Shown one piece after another: positions 54,066-60,843 of a stretch of 64,000 nucleotides of DNA. A program made the translations under genes and the position numbers. The first letter of the stretch is position 1. Each line of letters opens with the position of its first letter. Source of the DNA: Verrucomicrobia bacterium S94. GTDB lineage: Bacteria > Verrucomicrobiota > Kiritimatiellia > Kiritimatiellales > Pontiellaceae. Below the pieces are notes generated by a model that saw nothing but the letters and a program-made list of their open reading frames with translations, did not search any database and had not been told where the DNA came from. Where the stretch lies: positions 2,418,001-2,482,000 of the forward strand of contig CP036201.1 of the NCBI GenBank assembly GCA_004299845.1, read 5' to 3'.

Positions 54066-56132
54066 ATGAATTCGCCCGCAACCCTTTCAACCACCGACAT
54101 TGACGAAATGGCCCAGCTGCCGCTGGAGGTAAGAGATGAGATCTTTGAACTCATAGCGGTATGCGAGCAGATCGACGCAGCGGCCAGCGTGAGTGCCGGT
54201 ATTCGGGAGGCGCGGGCGAATGGTTATAAGGAAAGCACCATCAAACGGAAATACTACCGCTGGAAAAAATTCGGTTGGCGCGGTCTGGTAAACAACGCCA
54301 AGGTTGGAAAACAGAAGGCCGCCATCGACATCGGCGATGTTTACAAGTCGTATTGCGAACAGAATCAGCGCTCATCACGTGAGGCCTGGCGCCAGATGAT
54401 GCGCGACTTCCGCAACGGAAAGTTGTTCCCGGAAGTTGGCACCTGGCGGGAGGTCTGGGCCGCTGAACATCCTGACATTGCCACTCCTGAGCGGTGTCCG
54501 AATGACTACACTCCGAGGGGTTGGACCTATTCAAACCTGCAGAAGAGCTGCGGACTGTCAAAATATGAGATCTTCGCCAGCCGTATCGGACGCGGACGGG
54601 CCAAAGATCTCCTGCCGTCAGTATACTCAACACGCGTAGGTCTTCAGGTCGGAGCCATCTACATGTTCGACGACATGTGGTGGGATATGAAAGTCAACTA
54701 CCCGGGCAATGCCAGAGCTCAGCGGGTGATCGAGCTGGCGGCGGTTGATGTGGCCAGTGCCTGCCGTTTTGCATGGGGCGCAAAGCCAAGACGGGAGGAC
54801 CTGGACACGGGAAAAATGAAGAACCTTAACGAGTGCGACATGCGCCAGATGCTTGCACACGTTTTGATAAATGTCGGCTTTCACCCGGATGGGTGCAGAT
54901 TGATCGTCGAACACGGAACAGCAGCCGCGTCTGATGATCTTGAGGGCCTGATCGGCCGACTGTCTCAGGGCCGTGTGACCTTTGAGCGGTCAGGAATTAT
55001 ATCAGCGCCTGTACATAAGGGCCTCTATTGCGGCCAGCCGCGCGGGAACTACAAACGCAAGGCGGCGCTGGAGTCGCAGCACAGTCTATGTCACACGGTA
55101 GCCGCCGCGCTCCAGGGACAGATCGGCAAAGATCGTGACCACGCGCCAGAACATATGTACGGACTGGAGCAGTACAACACCTCTCTGCTTAAGGTGGCAG
55201 CAGCGCTGCCGCCTGAACGCGCGAAGCTGCTGATGATGCCGGTGCTTGATTTCAACCGTGCGGTGGCGGTGATGGGAGACCTGTATCGAGAAATGAATCT
55301 CCGCACATGGCACAACTTAGAGGGTTGGGAGGAATGCGGATACACAGCAACGGAATTCAGGCTAAGCCCGATGTCCGATGAGTGGCTTCCGATGGAGAGC
55401 ATCACCGACCTTCCGGCTGATGAGTACCTTATGATTTACAATGCCATTCATTCAATGCCGGAAAAGTTAAGCAGGACAGTAAATCTATCACCACAGCATG
55501 TGTTCGACAGCGGCCGTTCGGATTTCGTTCGGCTCCCTAAATCATGCATGCCGCAGATATTAGGGAATAGGCTGGCAGTCATGAAAACAATACGCGAAGA
55601 CGGCCTGATCACGTATTCGAACCAGGAATTCGGACCGAACGAATTCCGCTATCTGGCACGATCGGTACGTGATGTTAACGGCTTTTCCATCGCGCTCAAT
55701 CCCGGTCGAAAGGTGGCTGTTCACATCAACCCGTTCAACACCGACGAATGTTTTATATCAGACCCTGATTCCGGTGCTTACATAGGGCTTGCTGAACGGT
55801 GGCAGACGGTCGGCAAGTTGGACGTCGAAGCCCTTGAACGGCAGGCCGGAAGACAGGCAAAAATTGAAAGTAAGTTGCGCGCTCCGATGGCGCGGCGCGG
55901 CGCGAAGATAATCAAGGAGCGCACGGAGATGCTGCGTAACAATCTTTCCGTGATGCGTGGAGAGCCGATCACAGAAGAGGATAAAAGCGAACTTGTGCGC
56001 ATCAGGAAAAACAAGGAATCGGCGGACTCTTTCCTGACCGAACCAGATCCCGACATGCTTGCGGAAGAGATGACGATTGACGATTCAGGCGAAGGCTTCT
56101 GCGACATATTCGGGAGTGAATTTGACAACTAA
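54066..56132 (+). CDS. MuA-like transposase
   Basis: A 688-aa transposase (MuA is 663 aa). The N-terminal region has a basic helical DNA-binding part (ESTIKRKYYRWKKFGWRGLV). The core begins at YMFDDMWWDMKV near residue 199, giving the first Asp (D202 or D203). The second acidic position is E282 in LIVEHGTAAAS, where an Asp is usual. The third is E336 in KRKAALESQHS. The spacings of about 80 and 54 fit the RNase H-like DDE fold. The C-terminus after residue 580 is basic and helical, as for the MuB-interacting tail. It starts 4 bases after the preceding gene. Confidence 0.9.
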   Translation: MNSPATLSTTDIDEMAQLPLEVRDEIFELIAVCEQIDAAASVSAGIREARANGYKESTIKRKYYRWKKFGWRGLVNNAKVGKQKAAIDIGDVYKSYCEQNQRSSREAWRQMMRDFRNGKLFPEVGTWREVWAAEHPDIATPERCPNDYTPRGWTYSNLQKSCGLSKYEIFASRIGRGRAKDLLPSVYSTRVGLQVGAIYMFDDMWWDMKVNYPGNARAQRVIELAAVDVASACRFAWGAKPRREDLDTGKMKNLNECDMRQMLAHVLINVGFHPDGCRLIVEHGTAAASDDLEGLIGRLSQGRVTFERSGIISAPVHKGLYCGQPRGNYKRKAALESQHSLCHTVAAALQGQIGKDRDHAPEHMYGLEQYNTSLLKVAAALPPERAKLLMMPVLDFNRAVAVMGDLYREMNLRTWHNLEGWEECGYTATEFRLSPMSDEWLPMESITDLPADEYLMIYNAIHSMPEKLSRTVNLSPQHVFDSGRSDFVRLPKSCMPQILGNRLAVMKTIREDGLITYSNQEFGPNEFRYLARSVRDVNGFSIALNPGRKVAVHINPFNTDECFISDPDSGAYIGLAERWQTVGKLDVEALERQAGRQAKIESKLRAPMARRGAKIIKERTEMLRNNLSVMRGEPITEEDKSELVRIRKNKESADSFLTEPDPDMLAEEMTIDDSGEGFCDIFGSEFDN

Positions 56133-56151
56133 CACGGAGGAACAGTAAGAA

Positions 56152-57204
56152 ATGAATAACGGACCGAAACAGAAGCCTGACTACATCAGAAAGATGCACA
56201 ACATCGCGATGCGCGATTACGGCGTATCTGAAGCTGATGCAGAGTTAGTTTTCTGGCTTTACTCTTATGCCTGCGATAAGGGGCTGAACAACACCGAAGT
56301 CGCCCGATTAACAGGCATCGATGCATCAAACATCACCCGCATTTATGAGCTTACCTATAACGGAGGAAAGCTTGGTAAAGAGGTATTGGGCAAGATACAG
56401 CGAACGAAGGATGATGCAGAGGTTGAGCTTGAGCGCGAACTCTATGGACATGCCGGATTTGTCGAAACACGCCTTTCAAAAGGCATCTTTGAAGCATGTC
56501 ATGCGTGCAGGGTGTCTCAGGAGATCTCTCAGATCTGGGGGGAGCCTCAGACCGGTAAGAGTGAGGCGCTGAAGCGATACGCACAGCTAAACAACTCCGG
56601 CCGCACGCGCTACATTGAGCTGAAGTCCGGCATGTCTCATCGCCACTTCATGCAGTACGTAGCCGAATGCTGCCATGTATCAACGTCAGGCGATGTCAAT
56701 GTTCTGCGCCATGCGATCAACCGAGTGCTAACGCCGAACACGCTGCTGATTTTCGACGAACTTCATAAGCCGATACTGCATGCGACCAAAGGCACACGTC
56801 TTAAGATCATGGACTCGATTCGCGATTTCAACGACGAGATAGGATGCGGAATCATGATCTGCGGGACCAACACCCTGCGCGATGAAATTACCCAAGGCAA
56901 CATGAAGGACTTCCTCGATCAGCTTAATAGACGTGGAGTCATCAAGGTTCAATGCCCGGACACGCTGCCTTTGCCTGACCTGTGGCGGTTCGCTGCATCA
57001 TACGGCCTGCCTCAGCCAAAAGCTGGAACTACCGAACATCAGCTATGCCAGCGCATCATCAGAAACAACGGCATCGGCGTGTTCTCAAAGTTCCTTAAAA
57101 ACGGAATGAAATACGCGAAGAATCAAAAGGAGAGGTACGGCTGGAAGCATTTCATTTCCGCTCACGACATCATCGTTAAACGCAACCGGCCGGGCTGGTG
57201 CTGA
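56152..57204 (+). CDS. MuB-like AAA+ target-DNA activator
   Basis: A 350-aa protein. An N-terminal helix-turn-helix (LNNTEVARLTGIDASNITRI) precedes an AAA ATPase core with Walker A WGEPQTGKSEALKR near residue 128 and Walker B TLLIFDELHKP near 200, then MICGTNTLRDE as sensor-like. This is the MuB design, in which ATP-bound filaments on target DNA attract the transposase. It lies 19 bases after the transposase gene. Confidence 0.92.
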   Translation: MNNGPKQKPDYIRKMHNIAMRDYGVSEADAELVFWLYSYACDKGLNNTEVARLTGIDASNITRIYELTYNGGKLGKEVLGKIQRTKDDAEVELERELYGHAGFVETRLSKGIFEACHACRVSQEISQIWGEPQTGKSEALKRYAQLNNSGRTRYIELKSGMSHRHFMQYVAECCHVSTSGDVNVLRHAINRVLTPNTLLIFDELHKPILHATKGTRLKIMDSIRDFNDEIGCGIMICGTNTLRDEITQGNMKDFLDQLNRRGVIKVQCPDTLPLPDLWRFAASYGLPQPKAGTTEHQLCQRIIRNNGIGVFSKFLKNGMKYAKNQKERYGWKHFISAHDIIVKRNRPGWC

Positions 57205-57229
57205 AAAACATAAAAAGGAGATATAAATT

Positions 57230-57670
57230 ATGATCAAACAATGGGCAGAATGGAAAGTAGGACAGGCTGGAGCCCGAAAGGCGATGGCGAGAATAAAGCT
57301 GTCAACAAAGGGAACGCTTACATGCTCTAAGTGCCAGGCTCCGGCTCAGCATGTACTCTTCGAAGGAGGAAGGTGCGCGAAGTGCTTCCGGCCAAAACGG
57401 ATTTCCGAGTCACAGCTTCCGCTTAACACAACGGCCGCGCCGTCTGAAGTGGTGGTCCATCCGGAAACAGAAGCGCTGAAAACACGGTTCTCAATACTGA
57501 TGAACACGCTTGATGTTGATTCAGTCAGCACGATCGCAGGCATCCTTCAGCTTCCTGTTGCGTCAACGTATAAATGGTATAATGACGAACTGCATTCGCT
57601 AGGTCAGCATCGAATGAATGCGCGTATCACGAACGCTATCGACCGGTTTGAACGGGGAGCGGTTGCATAA
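57230..57670 (+). CDS. Zinc-ribbon early protein
   Basis: A 146-aa protein starting MIKQWAEWKVGQAGARKAMA. A C-x2-C...C-x2-C zinc ribbon (CSKCQAPAQHVLFEGGRCAKCF) is at residues 28-49. The C-terminal half contains a helix-turn-helix-like LDVDSVSTIAGILQLPVAST and ends FERGAVA. A DNA-binding role is likely; the target is unknown. Its stop overlaps the ATG of the sigma-like gene by 1 base. Confidence 0.7.
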   Translation: MIKQWAEWKVGQAGARKAMARIKLSTKGTLTCSKCQAPAQHVLFEGGRCAKCFRPKRISESQLPLNTTAAPSEVVVHPETEALKTRFSILMNTLDVDSVSTIAGILQLPVASTYKWYNDELHSLGQHRMNARITNAIDRFERGAVA

Positions 57671-57885
57671 TGGCCACCAAAGCCGATCAGCGCCGTAAGG
57701 TCGACAGTTCCCTCGCGATCATGCACGCCGTGCGTGATCGAGAGGGCGTGCATCGGCCTTTTTCAATAGCCGAGATTGCCGACGTCTGCGACTGCAGCAT
57801 CCAGTTGATCAGAGAGATCGAGCAGCGTGCGCTGCGAAAACTTCGCCACCCAGCACGGGCTGAGATCCTCAAGGAGATGATTTAA
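57670..57885 (+). CDS. Stand-alone sigma-70 region 4-like protein
   Basis: A 71-aa protein. IAEIADVCDCSIQLIREIEQ followed by RALRKLRHPARAEILKEM closely follows the region 4.2 pattern of primary sigma factors, including the RALRKLRHP end that is diagnostic. No region 1-3 sequence is present, so it cannot replace a sigma factor. It may be a late-gene activator or bind core polymerase. It overlaps both neighbours by one base in a translationally coupled run. Confidence 0.75.
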   Translation: MATKADQRRKVDSSLAIMHAVRDREGVHRPFSIAEIADVCDCSIQLIREIEQRALRKLRHPARAEILKEMI

Positions 57886-58082
57886 TGACTTACCGCACGG
57901 TAACCGCCGAAAACAACACCTTCCATGTGATATGGAAAGGTAATCTTACCGCCCCGGTCTGCGCCTGCAACGACATTCGCGATGCCCACCGCATCACCGC
58001 AGCGCTGAACCTGTTGCAGCGACTGCTCGACTCAGGGCTGACCCCGAACGACATCACAGACATGATAAAGGAGATCAAATGA
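57885..58082 (+). CDS. Small early protein, unknown
   Basis: A 65-aa protein starting MTYRTVTAENNTFHVIWKGN. It ends with a helical HRITAALNLLQRLLDSGLTP followed by NDITDMIKEIK. No known motif. Its stop overlaps the next ATG, so it belongs to the same early operon. Confidence 0.6.
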   Translation: MTYRTVTAENNTFHVIWKGNLTAPVCACNDIRDAHRITAALNLLQRLLDSGLTPNDITDMIKEIK

Positions 58083-58231
58083 AATACATCGCACGAAGCA
58101 TCGTCACCGCCGTATGCATTGCCGGAAGCATTGCGGCGGCAGAACTGGAAAACCCGAAGACCGGAGCGGTCCTGCTGACGCTCGGGGTCATTGCCGCACT
58201 GGTGGCGCTGTCCGGAGGAAAGGAAGCATGA
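58079..58231 (+). CDS. Small membrane/exported early protein
   Basis: A 50-aa protein starting MKYIARSIVTAVCIAGSIAA. It has a signal-like N-terminus, a short polar stretch (AELENPKTGA), then a second hydrophobic segment (VLLTLGVIAALVALSGG). Two membrane helices are likely. It overlaps both neighbours by 4 bases. Confidence 0.65.
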   Translation: MKYIARSIVTAVCIAGSIAAAELENPKTGAVLLTLGVIAALVALSGGKEA

Positions 58232-58728
58232 AGCGCATCGACGACCAACGTATTGCCACCGCAGAAGAGGCTGACCAGGTGATGGCTCAGATCAATACCC
58301 GCGAGGCTAGAAAAGCCAAGATCACTGCCGTGGCGGAATCAAAAATCGCCACCATAAAATCACAGCTGGTGAAGGATCTGGCCCGCTACGACGAAGACCT
58401 GCAGCCGCTCTACGAACGGATGAAGACATTTATCAATGCCAACCCCGGATTGTTCCAACGTCCGAAAAAACGGAAGACCCCGGCCGGCGAGTATGGACTG
58501 CAGGCGGCCACCGAGCTGATCATATCAAACGAAGAGGATCTGATCGCATGGCTGAAAAAAGAGGAACTCACTGACTGCATCAAGGTGACGGAAGCGCCGA
58601 TCAAAAAAGAAGTCACCAAGCTGCTGAAAAATAAACAGCAGGTGCCCGGCTGCACCCTTAAAACGGGCGACACCGCCGTCATTAAGCCGGACCCGGACAC
58701 CATTCGTTACGCGAAGGAGATCGACTGA
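58228..58728 (+). CDS. gam: Mu Gam-like DNA-end-binding (host-nuclease inhibitor) protein
   Basis: A 166-aa Gam protein, a prokaryotic Ku relative that binds double-strand ends and shields phage DNA from RecBCD. The typical helical core AKITAVAESKIATIKSQLVK, then DEDLQPLYERMKTFINANPG, and the beta part (RKTPAGEYGLQAATELIIS) is seen. ATG 58228 is used rather than 58114, because it forms an ATGA overlap with the previous gene and gives the usual Gam length. Confidence 0.9.
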   Translation: MKRIDDQRIATAEEADQVMAQINTREARKAKITAVAESKIATIKSQLVKDLARYDEDLQPLYERMKTFINANPGLFQRPKKRKTPAGEYGLQAATELIISNEEDLIAWLKKEELTDCIKVTEAPIKKEVTKLLKNKQQVPGCTLKTGDTAVIKPDPDTIRYAKEID

Positions 58729-58919
58729 TGCACACGCTTAAAAGCAGAATAAAGAACCTCTTCACCGTGGCCGACCTGAAAAAAGCTATCGCTGAAATCG
58801 ACCCGAAGTACGACCACGCACCAATTCAATGCAACCTGGAGAACACCGTCTGCATCGAGCACTGGGTGCCTGATGAGGATACGGAGTTCCCTGAATATTT
58901 CGAAATCGACGGACAGTAA
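58728..58919 (+). CDS. Small early protein, unknown
   Basis: A 63-aa protein starting MHTLKSRIKNLFTVADLKKA. It is acidic toward the end (HWVPDEDTEFPEYFEIDGQ). No known motif. It overlaps gam by 1 base. Confidence 0.6.
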   Translation: MHTLKSRIKNLFTVADLKKAIAEIDPKYDHAPIQCNLENTVCIEHWVPDEDTEFPEYFEIDGQ

Positions 58920-58963
58920 TTGTGCGGGCGGCAATCGTGCCGCCCAAGCCACGGAGGATAACA

Positions 58964-59533
58964 ATGCCGATAAGCAGAGGACAACAGGGAAAATACCGAA
59001 CACTGGTCGACGCGGCCTACATGGCCGAGGCCCAGCGGCTGCGCGGAGAAATACCGAGAAAAGACGAATGGCGCAGACAACTCAACGTCAGGACCACCGG
59101 AAAGTATTCCACCAAACAAATGAACAGCACAACGGACTTCGATGCGGTGATGCTTGAGCTCGCCATCATCGCCGACGACTATTACTGGATAAACCGCCTC
59201 AGCACCGCCGCTGAACGGCGCCTACGACACATCATCGAATGGTTTATCTATGACCTCGAATACCTCACCAAGCAGACGATCACCTGGAAATATATACAGG
59301 GAATATGCAAACAGGCCGGCTATGCGGACTCCCTTATGGATTGCCCCGCTGAACACCTTGCAAAGGTAATGCAGATGACCGACACGCACGTAAGGCGCCT
59401 CGCAAATAAAGTCGATATAGCACGGTCAGACCTGCCCAGTGCCTATATGCGAAAAGGCCTGTCCGACGCCGAAGCCATCGCCCGTTTCCGCCACGACCAC
59501 CATCACCACATCAACCACAGGAGCGCAGCGTGA
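58964..59533 (+). CDS. GemA/gp16-like early protein, tentative
   Basis: A 189-aa protein starting MPISRGQQGKYRTLVDAAYM. The segment LNVRTTGKYSTKQMNSTTDF followed by DAVMLELAII, and the later TITWKYIQGICKQAGYAD with a helical end, recall the DUF1018/GemA regulators of Mu-like phages. ATG 58964 has a GGAGGA site and is preferred over 58922. The match is by eye and not strong. Confidence 0.55.
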   Translation: MPISRGQQGKYRTLVDAAYMAEAQRLRGEIPRKDEWRRQLNVRTTGKYSTKQMNSTTDFDAVMLELAIIADDYYWINRLSTAAERRLRHIIEWFIYDLEYLTKQTITWKYIQGICKQAGYADSLMDCPAEHLAKVMQMTDTHVRRLANKVDIARSDLPSAYMRKGLSDAEAIARFRHDHHHHINHRSAA

Positions 59534-59904
59534 GAAATATCTCATTCCTTATGACCACTGATCAGATCTTGGACAGATCGAAGTCAGTTACCCGCCGCCT
59601 CGGGTGGAAATTCCTGGAGCCCGGCGACACCCTTCAGGGCGTTGTTAAATGTCAGGGACTCAAGAAGGGGGAGAAAATTCAAACCCTGCGCAAAGTGCGC
59701 GTTGTCTCCGTGCGACGAGAACGGCTATCCGCCATGCTGCACGAACCATACGGCACAAATGAAGCCGCGCGGGAAGTATTCCCTGGAATGAGAGGCCGCG
59801 AATTCGTTTCAATGTTCGCAAAAAACATGCGGTGTTTTGTTAACAGAACCAAAGGCGCGGGCGTTTTTGCGATAGCCTCTAGCCGCTGGTTCGATTTTTA
59901 TTAG
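59530..59904 (+). CDS. ASCH-domain-like phage protein
   Basis: A 124-aa protein starting MRNISFLMTTDQILDRSKSV. TRRLGWKFLEPGDTLQGVVK followed by CQGLKKGEKIQTLRKVRVVS is the ASCH (PUA-like) pattern that binds RNA or modified nucleotides. Similar small proteins are common in phage early regions. It overlaps the preceding gene by 4 bases. Confidence 0.8.
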   Translation: MRNISFLMTTDQILDRSKSVTRRLGWKFLEPGDTLQGVVKCQGLKKGEKIQTLRKVRVVSVRRERLSAMLHEPYGTNEAAREVFPGMRGREFVSMFAKNMRCFVNRTKGAGVFAIASSRWFDFY

Positions 59905-59915
59905 GAGATAATATC

Positions 59916-60128
59916 ATGCCATCAAGCGTATCCAGTAACATCGAAATCCCGCTCTTTGCATATCGCCGGAAGTCCGACGGAGCTATTTGGTGTTGCGATG
60001 ATGATAACAAAGAATCATGGGCAATTCCTGCGACGTATAGCGACGATAAACTTTTCCCGAAGGATGGATGCGAGATCATTGTAATTCAATCGAACGACCA
60101 AGATGAGACGCGGGGAACAGAAACATGA
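59916..60128 (+). CDS. Small early protein, unknown
   Basis: A 70-aa protein starting MPSSVSSNIEIPLFAYRRKS. It has a short beta region with GAIWCCDDDNKESWAIPATY, perhaps a WW-like or small binding fold. No family recognised. It overlaps the next gene by 4 bases. Confidence 0.55.
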   Translation: MPSSVSSNIEIPLFAYRRKSDGAIWCCDDDNKESWAIPATYSDDKLFPKDGCEIIVIQSNDQDETRGTET

Positions 60129-60457
60129 TTGAGGATGAAAGTGGAATGCAGTTCGTTGAATGCACCAGAAAGCGTTGCCCGGCCTTTGATGGAAGCAGAC
60201 TTTGTACGGCGTTAGAATGTACTCAACGCATTCCGCCGAACTCCGAACAACTGGCGACGGCCCCCGTCGAACCTCAATCGGCTGGTTGGGATGAGTCGCT
60301 CGAACGCGAGCTGAGAGATCGGTTTCGGCATTTTTTTATGCGAGTTGATGGAACATATGTTTTCCCTAATTCGATGGAGGGCGACTTGCTTAAGATGACT
60401 CACAAACTGCTTCAAGGGAAGAATCCCAACAGAGTGTTAGACATAAATATAATTTAA
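60125..60457 (+). CDS. Last early gene, Cys-containing N-terminus, unknown
   Basis: A 110-aa protein starting MIEDESGMQFVECTRKRCPA. Several Cys in the first 35 residues (ECTRKRCPAFDGSRLCTALEC) may bind zinc. The rest (ELRDRFRHFFMRVDGTYVFP) is not recognised. It ends 33 bases before a terminator and close to the right prophage end, so it closes the early operon. Confidence 0.6.
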   Translation: MIEDESGMQFVECTRKRCPAFDGSRLCTALECTQRIPPNSEQLATAPVEPQSAGWDESLERELRDRFRHFFMRVDGTYVFPNSMEGDLLKMTHKLLQGKNPNRVLDINII

Positions 60458-60490
60458 TATCATATTCACAACGTTGCGATTGCTCCGTCT

Positions 60491-60521
60491 ACGCTGTCAG
60501 CATTTGTCAGCGTTTTTTTTT
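60491..60521 (+). terminator. Terminator of the prophage early operon
   Basis: ACGCTG and CAGCGT form a 6-bp stem around an 11-base loop, followed by T9. It lies 33 bases after the last early gene. Confidence 0.85.
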
Positions 60522-60575
60522 GCCGACACATCGTTTGCAAGCTATTCGCACGTCCTGTGCAAATGTATTGCGCAT

Positions 60576-60595
60576 TGGTTCAAACCTATTCGAAT
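60576..60595 (-). repeat. Right-hand prophage end repeat, inverted
   Basis: On the minus strand this reads ATTCGAATAGGTTTGAACCA, matching 28692-28711 in 18 of 20 positions and in opposite orientation. Only one clear copy is seen at this end. A TG..CA terminus could lie at 60601-60602 (ATATATGCA), 7 bases outside it, but this was not proven by a target duplication. Confidence 0.75.
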
Positions 60596-60843
60596 ATATG
60601 CAGATTGATGACAATTTGGCTCAATCCGTAATAACGCATATTATCCATTCATGATCCACATTATACCCCCTGTTTTCAGTGTCTTTCGGGATGTTTCATC
60701 ATTTTTCATGCTGGCTCAATCCTTCTTCCTCATCTGCTCACCGCTTAAAAACCCGTATTTTAATTGCATGCCGCTTTTATATTGCAATATCCGGATAAAC
60801 GGATATACACCCTTTCAATCTTTGAAATTCGAGGTCTTCTGTT
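60596..60843. other. Gap between prophage end and metH
   Basis: About 250 bases, the start of which is the prophage edge. A hairpin ATATCCG...CGGATAT (60787-60806) lies about 40 bases upstream of the metH ATG, and TTTCAA...TTGAAA lies just after it. I could not recognise a known SAM, SAH or cobalamin riboswitch in it. The metH promoter must lie here or be interrupted by the prophage. Confidence 0.45.

Larger units (their letters stand above)
28668..60602. mobile_element. Mu-like transposable prophage, siphovirus-type
   Basis: About 32 kb between dinB and metH holds a MuA-like transposase, a MuB-like ATPase, Gam, and a full head and tail set. Inverted copies of a 20-bp end sequence lie at 28692-28711 and 60576-60595. 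Early genes (52.1-60.5 kb) run right and late genes (28.8-50.9 kb) run left from a central repressor region. No tail sheath is seen, so the virion is probably long-tailed and non-contractile. The exact termini and the 5-bp target duplication expected for Mu could not be fixed by eye. Confidence 0.9.

Noticed and set aside
28668-60602. Five-base target duplication of the prophage
   Set aside because: No matching 5-bp pair next to plausible TG..CA ends was found on either side, so exact ends are not claimed.
60603-60843. Possible SAM, SAH or cobalamin riboswitch before metH
   Set aside because: Hairpins are present, but I could not match any known riboswitch core by eye, so only the hairpin is noted.
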